DNA from: JAEXNA01 sp050486105
Lineage (GTDB): Bacteria > Vulcanimicrobiota > Xenobia > Xenobiales > JADMJV01
Direction of reading: 5' to 3'
Length of the DNA stretch: 6,781 bases
Assembly (NCBI GenBank): GCA_050486105.1
Contig: JBJHCR010000335.1
Coordinates: forward strand, 1 to 6,781
This document shows, piece by piece, positions 1-5,415 of the stretch. Positions within the stretch are counted from its first letter, which is position 1. The number at the start of each line of letters is the position of its first letter. Under the pieces are notes generated by a model, which did no database searches, was not told where the DNA came from, and saw nothing but the letters and a program-made list of their open reading frames with translations. The position numbers were made by a program, and so were the translations under genes.

Positions 1-2060
1 TGCTCACTGTTCGATTCAAGATTTGGAGGAAAGATCTTTAGACGCACATCCTTTGGCCTTGACTCAACTCTCACATAGACATTCGGAACTGGACTCTTCT
101 GGGGCTCCTTGAACCTGAGCTCAGCGCGAATCTTCCCATTCTTCGGGAGCTTTTCTCCCGAGATAGGTGGTCCGTCGAAAATCAGAGTGGAGCCTCGACG
201 ATGGTAAGGAGAGGTGTCGGACAGGTTGAGCCGGATTTCCGAAACCTCAGCAAGGGCGTCCTCCAAGCCTGGACCATCAGCTACCAATTCGATTTGCGGG
301 CTTCCTTCTGGCAACACAACTTGAAACTCTGCAGAAGGGACGATCTGAAACTCTTTGACTAGGAGGCGCAAGGCCTCATGGCGGGTCTGTCCGGCATAAA
401 GCTCCAGTCTGGCAGGCCCAGGAGCAGCGCTCGCCAGATCGAGAACCAGGGATCGCTTTGAGTTGGAATCTAAGCTTTCCAAGGGAACTTCAAGGGGAAC
501 AAGGTGGTCGTTAAAGTACGCAGTTTGCACTATCGAAGTGGGTTGCGAGTTGATCACGATTCGCACACGCTGACCCTGGGTCAAAAGATAGGGTGCTCGA
601 TCCAGGCTCAGTTCCAACTCTTTGGGTATCTTGATGGCCTGAAACGACAGGAGACCTACCGGTTTGAAGCCCCATTGCCCGGTGAGTCGAATCTCGGCTT
701 GTCCTTCATTCCCGGTCCAGACCCGGTCGAGTCCGGTGATGGAGATTTGCCCTTCGGGGGTCAAGCTGGCCTCCAGTGGGCTGGACTCCCCGTGGAGTGA
801 ATCCCAGGCTTGAATTCTAGAGTCCCAGAATCTTTCCACCAAAGCAGGTTGGGTTCCCGTTAGCAGCCGATCGGCCCTAACGGGCACTTCCAGTGCGGTT
901 CGAGTGCTCCCGGGCAGAAGGTTTCCCTCACGGTCCAGTTGCCAAGAGAGTTGGGGAGTAGAGGTGGGATTGGCTGCCATAGGAGTACAGACCAAGATCG
1001 AACGGACGTTGTCTCTGATGGTTTTGTCCTGGGCCTGCTCGCGCTCTCCATAGCGGATTCGTTCCGAACTCATCACCAGGTATTGGCCGGGAGGACTCCC
1101 AGCTTCGGGCCGAAGCCTGGTGGGCGACCAGTGATAGCTTTCCTGGTAATTTGAGGCTCGAAATACCAGACTGCCCAACTGCACGGCGGCACCTACTAAG
1201 CCCAAACTGCTGTCGGAGATCAGCTGTGCCATTATCTTTCCGGAAACCTCGGAGGTGAACGTTTGCCCACTCTCCAAAACGTTGCGATCTAGTTCACTCA
1301 ACAGTTTGCTGACCGTCTCGGGTTCATCGAGCTTCATCTTGGTGCTCACGGTGAAACCCAAAGCCTGAAAACCGTCGGACAATCGCTCTTCAACAGTTTC
1401 CGCTCTGGGGTTCTCCCGTTCGAGGGCGCTGAGAAACCGTCTGAGGTTCTGGTAGCTGTCCACAGCATCCGAATAGGCCCCAAAGTGCTCTATAAAATTA
1501 GAAGCCTTATGCTCTCGAGTCTCCCTCACATACTGCCAGGATTCGAGAGTTCTGGTGCGGAGGAAAAAGACCACCGGAAAGCTCTGCTGGGCGTCGGTGA
1601 CTTCGATGACCGCTTGAGTGGGTCCCCGGGATAGGTCGAACCGGCCTCTATCTTTGGGAGTTCGTCGGCTGGATTCGTTGTCATAGAGAAGAGCCCCGTC
1701 TTTGGTGAGTAAGAACCAGGCGACGGACCAATCTCTCAGACGGGCTCTTTCCCGGGCATTCTCTGAATGGAATTCTGGGCGGTTCAAGTCTACGGCGAGG
1801 GTGATTCGATCTCCGACTTCGAGGTTGGGAACTCTGCTGATGGGAAGCACTTCGTCATTTCCATCGAGAGTTCGGGTCACTGTCATGGTGACGGGCAAGG
1901 CCTTGAATTCAAAGGCGCGTTCGGCTGGTGAGACTGCGTCTGCTCGGGCTGCTGTGGTTTGAGCCCAGGCGGGCAGAATCAAGAGCAAAGAGATTCCCAA
2001 GAGAGCAACCAAGGCGGCTCTAGTGGAGGAACGGAAGAGCCTTTCGCTTCGGAAGATCAT
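1..2060 (-). CDS. Large exported beta-rich protein of unknown function, C-terminus beyond window edge
   Basis: An uninterrupted minus-strand frame runs from the ATG at 2060-2058 to the left edge, about 686 codons with no stop, so the C-terminus is missing. The N-terminus is a clear Sec signal peptide: basic residues up to R14, a hydrophobic core at about 15-29 (AALVALLGISLLLIL) and a likely signal-peptidase I site after A31-W-A33, before Q34. The mature protein therefore probably acts in the periplasm or at the cell surface. Residues about 50-170 look like beta-strand modules (FEFKALPVTMTVTR; LEVGDRITLAVDL). Residues about 180-330 look more helical, and the rest returns to strand-rich, Ig-like or carbohydrate-binding-like sequence. 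I recognise no catalytic motif, VWA MIDAS or lipobox. The start is fixed because the nearest upstream in-frame codons are CCC, AAG and the TAG that ends the zinc-ribbon gene. No strong Shine-Dalgarno is present, so translation is probably coupled to that gene. Function unknown; the reading frame itself is secure. Confidence 0.85.
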   Translation of the reverse strand, partial: MIFRSERLFRSSTRAALVALLGISLLLILPAWAQTTAARADAVSPAERAFEFKALPVTMTVTRTLDGNDEVLPISRVPNLEVGDRITLAVDLNRPEFHSENARERARLRDWSVAWFLLTKDGALLYDNESSRRTPKDRGRFDLSRGPTQAVIEVTDAQQSFPVVFFLRTRTLESWQYVRETREHKASNFIEHFGAYSDAVDSYQNLRRFLSALERENPRAETVEERLSDGFQALGFTVSTKMKLDEPETVSKLLSELDRNVLESGQTFTSEVSGKIMAQLISDSSLGLVGAAVQLGSLVFRASNYQESYHWSPTRLRPEAGSPPGQYLVMSSERIRYGEREQAQDKTIRDNVRSILVCTPMAANPTSTPQLSWQLDREGNLLPGSTRTALEVPVRADRLLTGTQPALVERFWDSRIQAWDSLHGESSPLEASLTPEGQISITGLDRVWTGNEGQAEIRLTGQWGFKPVGLLSFQAIKIPKELELSLDRAPYLLTQGQRVRIVINSQPTSIVQTAYFNDHLVPLEVPLESLDSNSKRSLVLDLASAAPGPARLELYAGQTRHEALRLLVKEFQIVPSAEFQVVLPEGSPQIELVADGPGLEDALAEVSEIRLNLSDTSPYHRRGSTLIFDGPPISGEKLPKNGKIRAELRFKEPQKSPVPNVYVRVESRPKDVRLKIFPPNLESNSE
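1873..1918. repeat. 46-bp perfect direct repeat, copy 1 (inside the exported-protein gene)
   Basis: This segment is identical base for base to 5275-5320, in the same orientation on the plus strand. Here it is the antisense strand of codons 48-63 of the exported protein (R48 to R63, around FEFKALPVTMTVTR). It contains two small dyads: GTCAC (1876-1880) with GTGAC (1888-1892) around a 7-nt loop, and the 10-bp palindrome TTGAATTCAA (1903-1912). Because this copy lies in an open, plausible coding sequence, it is probably the source and the 5275 copy the derivative. The flanks show no convincing similarity on either side. Confidence 0.95.
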
Positions 2061-2066
2061 GGGCTT

Positions 2067-2447
2067 CTAGTATTGGAGCGAGCCGCAGTAAACACAACTG
2101 GTACGAAAACGAAAATTAGGCCGGCCGCATTGCTCGCAAATGCGGACTTTACGGTCGGCTTGAGGACCCGACGGGCGGCTCGATTTTGCATCTTCCTCCA
2201 GATCGATGGAATGGGCCATCTGAGTGAGTTCCTCAAGAGTTAGAGTCCCTTTTCCGACTAGGGCTCTAATGAGCACGCGGTTGAGCAGTACGGTCCGGCC
2301 AAGATCTTCTCTCAACTCTTGAATGGTTCGTCGCTCGTCGTCTGGATCGTAGTAGGTCTCAGGGTCGGATCGAGATTCATGCCTTCTTTGATCCTCGCGA
2401 ACCTTTCGCTTGTAGTCATTGTCGAAGAGATAACCAAACAGCGCCAT
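2067..2447 (-). CDS. Small zinc-ribbon protein of unknown function
   Basis: The product is 126 residues, with no signal peptide or membrane segment, so probably cytoplasmic. The C-terminus carries a treble-clef or zinc-ribbon knuckle pair, C104-x-x-C107 and C118-x-x-C121 (CEQCG ... CVYCG), expected to bind one zinc ion. The N-terminal half is highly charged and predicted helical (about residues 12-55, rich in R, E and D). It is followed by a second helical segment with a pattern common in small helical proteins (KGTLTLEELTQMAHSIDLEE, about 66-85). The ATG at 2447 has an AAGG at about the right distance upstream (8-nt spacer) in the complementary strand. It is the first gene of a minus-strand pair: its TAG stop is followed by AAG CCC and then the ATG of the exported-protein gene, in the same frame. 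This tight coupling suggests co-translation and perhaps a linked role, but I do not recognise the family and assign no function. Confidence 0.8.
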   Translation of the reverse strand: MALFGYLFDNDYKRKVREDQRRHESRSDPETYYDPDDERRTIQELREDLGRTVLLNRVLIRALVGKGTLTLEELTQMAHSIDLEEDAKSSRPSGPQADRKVRICEQCGRPNFRFRTSCVYCGSLQY

Positions 2448-2489
2448 ATTATTGGCCTTAGACTGCCTGAACCAGGTTTCCTGCGACTA

Positions 2490-2670
2490 GGAGGCTGGCC
2501 GGAAACCCTCTCAAACTGAAATCGCCCCTACTCACAGTCATGCACAGCGCTCCTCATTCGAAATACAACTAGGTATTACGGGCTTCGGAGCACTGCACCT
2601 TAAAGCGAAGCGTTACGAAGTCTGCAAGTAGGAACAATTTCATTGTCAAGGGGGTTTCCGGCCAGCCTCC
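2490..2670. mobile_element. MITE-like element A, 181 bp, perfect 19-bp terminal inverted repeats, TA flanks
   Basis: The left end GGAGGCTGGCCGGAAACCC (2490-2508) is the exact reverse complement of 2652-2670. Including flanking bases, the perfect inverted repeat is 22 bp (2487-2508 with 2652-2673). Past the perfect part the arms stay partly alike (both continue into a GAAAT block), so the original ends were about 35 bp long and have diverged. TA lies directly outside both ends (2488-2489 and 2671-2672), as expected for a TA target duplication of IS630/Tc1-type or some IS5-type elements. The interior has no transposase frame, so the element would need a transposase supplied in trans. The right arm contains a TTGACA on the minus strand (2649-2644) pointing towards the zinc-ribbon gene, but I find no good -10 box with it. 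The inverted repeat is certain; the MITE identity is inferred. Confidence 0.75.
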
Positions 2671-2672
2671 TA

Positions 2673-2863
2673 GGGCCTGTTGACATTCAACCTTTCACCC
2701 GTCACCCGCAGGCGGGTCCCCGGGTCCCCGGCTGCACTCGCTTATTTCCCCTCTCCGAAAGCGCCTTTTTGCTTAAGTACTCACGGGTACTAGGCTCAAA
2801 AAAACACTTCCTCCAGAGAAAATCTGCTTCGCGCAGCTTGAAACGCTGAATGTCAACAGACCC
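2673..2863. mobile_element. MITE-like element B, 191 bp, 25-bp imperfect terminal inverted repeats, TA flanks
   Basis: The left end begins GGGCCTGTTGACATTCA (2673-2689) and the right end, read inward on the other strand, begins GGGTCTGTTGACATTCA (2863-2847). Over 25 bp (2673-2697 against 2839-2863) the arms differ at three positions. TA flanks both ends (2671-2672 and 2864-2865). The left TA is the same TA that closes element A, so the two elements abut. No transposase is encoded. The interior carries small dyads (ACCCGCAGGCGGGT; GTACTCACGGGTAC). Ends starting GGGYCTGTTGACA with a TA duplication recall IS5-family (IS427-like) ends; that link is from memory and unverified. The arms differ from those of element A, so B is a separate family and not a nested copy. 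Confidence 0.75.
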
Positions 2864-3147
2864 TAAAGCGCTCACCTTAAGGTTCTGCACCCCACTGAGC
2901 AGAGATTCATCCCGCCTGGGGTTGTCGTATCTCGCTTTTTTGCGCCGCAAGAACATACATTGAGAGTCGGAGGATCACAAGCCAAGGATCAGATCGCACG
3001 GCCTACCATATCAAGCCTTCCTGTCTGAGCTTTGCTGCGGCGAAGCGCAAGGTTCTCCAAAGCTTTGTCGCTAATTGGGCCACCCGTCAACCTGAGGAAA
3101 CTCTCGAGTCCGCCTCGTTTTTGAAAGGACCGATTTTCTTGCTTTTT
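2864..3147. other. Intergenic DNA between elements B and C, no gene recognised
   Basis: I find no convincing gene, RNA or operator in this 284-bp stretch. A minus-strand reading frame that starts at 2956 and runs into element B ends in translated element sequence; it looks like an accidental junction frame, or the remains of a gene start cut by the element. A 10-bp palindrome, CAAAGCTTTG, lies near 3059-3068 without clear function. The stretch may be decayed DNA stranded between element insertions. Confidence 0.5.
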
Positions 3148-3150
3148 CTA

Positions 3151-3306
3151 GACTTACATTCCGCATTTCTCGGACAAAATGCTTAGTCTGGCTTGTTTTC
3201 ATTCCTTGTCAAGCACATTTTCACGGTTCAGGAAAAATCCTGGGCACTGTTTGCTTCATATAATCCTGGTTTTGGCAACTATTTTGAGAAGTGCGGAACG
3301 TAAGTC
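3151..3306. mobile_element. MITE-like element C, 156 bp, inverted ends with CTAG flanks
   Basis: The 24 bp at 3148-3171 and the reverse complement of 3286-3309 match with two mismatches. The left end reads CTAGACTTACATTCCGCA and the right end, read inward, CTAGACTTACGTTCCGCA. CTAG occurs at both edges (3148-3151 and 3306-3309), so the target duplication is either TA or the 4-bp CTAG; the boundary given assumes TA. After a short gap both arms continue with AAAAT, so the similarity goes a little further inward. The interior is AT-rich and codes for nothing. It contains a consensus -10 hexamer pointing at the acetyltransferase gene about 105 bp downstream of the element. The arms are unlike those of A and B, making this a third unrelated family. 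Confidence 0.75.
3259..3264 (+). promoter_or_regulatory. Possible -10 box (TATAAT) inside element C facing the acetyltransferase gene
   Basis: A perfect TATAAT lies in AT-rich sequence inside element C, on the strand that reads towards the gene at 3412. No good -35 hexamer sits 16-18 bp upstream and no TG extension is present, so this is only a candidate. If used, the leader would be about 140 nt long. A TTGACA at 3336-3341, closer to the gene, lacks a correctly spaced -10 box. Confidence 0.2.
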
Positions 3307-3411
3307 TAGGGCGTGAAGAACTTCGAGCCAAACATTTGACAAGATGGCCTTCCTATGAGCTTGGGGAGGGAAGCGAGGAGGGCCCATCAAAATTGAACCG
3401 GTCTAAAGCTT

Positions 3412-4368
3412 ATGGCAGGCCCACGACAACCTCACGGTAAAAGCAAGATTCGGAATCAGCTTCACGCTCTCGGAGTGAGAGCCGGAGATTCGCTCATGCT
3501 CCACGCTTCCTTGCGCAAGCTCGGTCCGGTGGAGGATGGGGTGCCAGGCCTTATCGATGCTTTGAAAGACAGCGTAGGACCCGAAGGAACACTCGTCATG
3601 ATTCTAGGGGCTGAGTTGGACTGGTTTTTGGTGAGTCAGAGTCCAACGCAAAGCGCCGAAGAACTGGCCCGAATCCACGCACCTTTCGACTATCTCTCCA
3701 CGCCGGCGCTCAGAGAAGTGGGCTACCTAGCCGAAGCCTTCCGGCGGAGCCCCGATGTGCTCGTGAGCAATCATCCCGATGGACGCTTTGCGGCCTGGGG
3801 TGCCCGGGCCCAAGCCCTGCTCCATGAGACCCCCTGGGACCATTACTATGGGCCTGACTCAGTACTTCATCGATTCTGTAACCAAGGTGGTCGCATCCTG
3901 CGAATGGGCGCAGATTTGAACACTGTCAACGTTTTACATTTCTCCGAATATCTGGCCAACCTAGAGGCCAAAAGGGAGCGGACCATCACCTTTCTGGTGC
4001 AGGGCGGTGAAGGGCCGGAATTTCGCTCGGTCACCAGTCTCAACAACGAACATGGAATCGTCGACTGGTCCGGCGAAGATTACTTCAAGCTGATAGTGGA
4101 GTCTTACCTTCGAGAAGGTCACGGCAAGCGTGGTCTTGTGGGTGGGGCCGAAAGCGAACTTTTCGAGGCCGAAGATATGGTTAAGTACGGCACCCTTTGG
4201 ATGGAAGAACATCTTCCAGGAGGCTGGCCGGAGGGGCTGTGCCTAAAGCGCTCGACTCATGGCTCTGCACTCCAACGAGCACAGTATATAGCAGATTCTG
4301 GGCAGATAGGCTCCGAACAAGGGGTCAAGAAGTTGTTAATTAAGCCTGAAAACGATTCCTGGCAATGA
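3412..4368 (+). CDS. AAC(3)-family aminoglycoside N(3)-acetyltransferase-like protein
   Basis: The 318-residue product belongs to the Antibiotic_NAT (AAC(3)) family, which transfers acetyl from acetyl-CoA to an amino group, classically N3 of the 2-deoxystreptamine ring of aminoglycosides, in the cytoplasm. Family landmarks in order: an N-terminal helix ending in LGVRAGDSLMLHASLRKLG (20-38), V-GPEGTLVM (55-63), F92-DYLSTPALREVG (92-104), RRSPDVLVSNHPDGRFAAWG (111-130), GGRILRMG (159-166), T171...H176-x-x-E179 and a closing segment near 252-268. Typical members are about 260-290 residues; this one has an extra tail of about 50 residues after HLPGG (from 269) that I do not recognise. The start follows a nearby in-frame TGA and matches the family N-terminus, but its ribosome binding site is weak. 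It lies 66 bp upstream of the dehydrogenase gene and is probably co-transcribed with it. Environmental members often act on other substrates, so resistance should not be assumed. Confidence 0.9.
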   Translation: MAGPRQPHGKSKIRNQLHALGVRAGDSLMLHASLRKLGPVEDGVPGLIDALKDSVGPEGTLVMILGAELDWFLVSQSPTQSAEELARIHAPFDYLSTPALREVGYLAEAFRRSPDVLVSNHPDGRFAAWGARAQALLHETPWDHYYGPDSVLHRFCNQGGRILRMGADLNTVNVLHFSEYLANLEAKRERTITFLVQGGEGPEFRSVTSLNNEHGIVDWSGEDYFKLIVESYLREGHGKRGLVGGAESELFEAEDMVKYGTLWMEEHLPGGWPEGLCLKRSTHGSALQRAQYIADSGQIGSEQGVKKLLIKPENDSWQ

Positions 4369-4434
4369 GATTTATTGCAAGGGACCTGAAGAGGATGGCA
4401 AGATTTTCGAGTCTCAACTGAGAAACGGCAAGAC

Positions 4435-5190
4435 ATGCCTTTTGCTCAACCCGTAATTCTTATCACCGGAGCCTCGCGAGGAATCGGAGCCGCGACCGCT
4501 CAACTCGCGGCCGAGCGGGGTTACGCCGTAGGGGTTAACTATCGCCGGCAGAAAGAGGCGGCGGAGACGGTTGCTCGGGCCGTCGAGGAGCTGGGAGGGA
4601 CCGCCTTGCTCCTGCCCGGAGACATGTCCCGGGAAGAGGACATCCTCAAAGTTTTTGCCGGCCTCGACGAGGCCTTTGGTCGCCTGGACGGTTTGGTCAA
4701 CAATGCCGGAGTGCTCGATGCACAAGCTCGAGTCGAGAGCATGACGACCCAGCGAATTGAACGAATCTTGAAGACCAATGTATTGGGACCGTTTCTGTGT
4801 TGTCGAGAAGCCATACGGAGAATGTCCAAGGCACGAGGAGGGCAAGGTGGAGCCATCGTCAACGTGTCCTCAGTAGCAGCCCGCTTAGGCTCCCCGGGAG
4901 AATATGTCGACTATGCCGCAAGCAAGGGGGCCATAGATGCTTTGACTGTCGGCTTGGCCAAGGAGGTGGCGGCAGAGGGTATTAGGGTCAATGCCGTTCG
5001 CCCTGGATTCATCTATACCGACATCCACGCCGACGGAGGCGAGCCTCAAAGAGTGGAACGGGTGGCCTCCAGCCTCCCCATGGGTCGAGGGGGTCAGGCC
5101 GTCGAGGTGGCCCAAGCGATCCTCTGGTTGCTTTCGCCGGAGGCTTCGTACGTCACCGGCTCCTTCACAGAATTGGCCGGTGGTCGCTGA
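4435..5190 (+). CDS. ygfF: YgfF-like short-chain dehydrogenase/reductase
   Basis: A complete classical SDR of 251 residues, cytoplasmic and probably tetrameric like its relatives. Motifs: nucleotide-binding TGASRGIG (11-18), NNAG (89-92), and the catalytic tetrad N115, S146, Y160 and K164 (in VSSVAA and YAASKGA). The N35-Y36-R37-R38 sequence at the end of strand beta-2 favours NADPH over NADH. Long blocks (CCREAIRRM; GGAIVNVSSVA; RLGSPGEYVDYAASKGAID; VRPGFIYT; ASYVTGSF) closely resemble E. coli YgfF as I remember it, so the orthologous group is fairly sure. The physiological substrate of YgfF is not established; it is often labelled glucose 1-dehydrogenase-like by homology. No alternative in-frame start exists between the upstream TGA and the ATG at 4435. 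It sits between the acetyltransferase and the start of an oxidoreductase gene 45 bp downstream, consistent with one operon. Confidence 0.93.
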   Translation: MPFAQPVILITGASRGIGAATAQLAAERGYAVGVNYRRQKEAAETVARAVEELGGTALLLPGDMSREEDILKVFAGLDEAFGRLDGLVNNAGVLDAQARVESMTTQRIERILKTNVLGPFLCCREAIRRMSKARGGQGGAIVNVSSVAARLGSPGEYVDYAASKGAIDALTVGLAKEVAAEGIRVNAVRPGFIYTDIHADGGEPQRVERVASSLPMGRGGQAVEVAQAILWLLSPEASYVTGSFTELAGGR

Positions 5191-5235
5191 GGCTCATCGG
5201 AGAGGTCCTACTACCCCGTCGGAGAAGGCCCAAGA

Positions 5236-5415
5236 ATGTCCATCAAAGTCGGTATTCAGCTCCACTCCCAGACACGGGTCACTGTCATGGTGACGGGCAA
5301 GGCCTTGAATTCAAAGGCGCACAGGGTCTCTGTATCGTTCTTTGCTCCTTGTGCTTGGCCGGGGCAACCAACAGATACCTCAAACGATTCTCAGAGGACT
5401 GGCCAGGATAAATAG
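5236..5415 (+). pseudogene. 5' stub of a probable F420-dependent luciferase-like oxidoreductase, truncated after about 12 codons
   Basis: An ATG at 5236 follows a strong ribosome binding site (GGAGAAGG at 5221-5228, 7-nt spacer) and lies 45 bp after the dehydrogenase stop. The first residues, MSIKVGIQLHSQ, match the conserved opening beta-strand of LLM-class F420-dependent oxidoreductases, which commonly start M-x-I-K-x-G-(I/V)-Q-L-H-P-Q. These are soluble (alpha/beta)8 flavin-type enzymes of about 280-350 residues. After codon 12-13 the family similarity stops and the frame runs into the 46-bp repeat at 5275, then unrelated sequence, ending at a TAG at 5413-5415 (59 codons in all). The gene therefore looks cut at about 5272. 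The stop overlaps the GTG start of the next gene by one base. Family assignment rests on only 12 residues and so is moderate; the real gene start is better supported by position and ribosome binding site. Confidence 0.5.
5275..5320. repeat. 46-bp perfect direct repeat, copy 2 (at the breakpoint of the truncated gene)
   Basis: Identical to 1873-1918 over 46 bp in the same orientation. It starts within one codon of the point where the oxidoreductase similarity ends, so it marks the junction. In the minus strand it still encodes the same 15-16 residues as in the exported protein, but the frame closes a few codons later (after VWEWS), so it is not a working gene there. It could be templated filler from double-strand-break repair, the remains of a paralogous exported-protein gene, or a sign of a misassembly. 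If transcribed in the plus direction, the RNA would be perfectly complementary to the exported-protein mRNA over 46 nt. Confidence 0.95.

Noticed and set aside
504..1154. Plus-strand open frames of 60-100 codons opposite the exported-protein gene
   Set aside because: They are antisense shadows of the long minus-strand frame, which has a signal peptide, a consistent composition and no stop over 2 kb.
1702..2519. Plus-strand open frames opposite the start of the exported protein and the zinc-ribbon gene
   Set aside because: Their translations show no domain, while the minus-strand frames carry a signal peptide and four zinc-binding cysteines.
2702..2956. Minus-strand 84-codon frame spanning the right end of element B
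   Set aside because: More than half of it is translated element sequence, including the terminal repeat; no ribosome binding site or family match is seen, so it is treated as a junction artefact.
2488..3309. CRISPR array
   Set aside because: The repeats are paired inverted ends of three different sequences, not regularly spaced direct repeats.
3336..3359. Promoter with TTGACA (3336-3341) and TATGAG (3354-3359) before the acetyltransferase
   Set aside because: The spacer is only 12 bp, too short for a sigma-70 promoter.
4414..5115. Antisense frames of up to 143 codons opposite the dehydrogenase
   Set aside because: The plus frame has the full set of SDR motifs; the antisense frames are rich in S, R and P with no domain.
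1873..5320. Diversity-generating retroelement template and variable repeat
   Set aside because: The two 46-bp copies are identical with no adenine-specific differences, are short for such repeats, and no reverse transcriptase is present.
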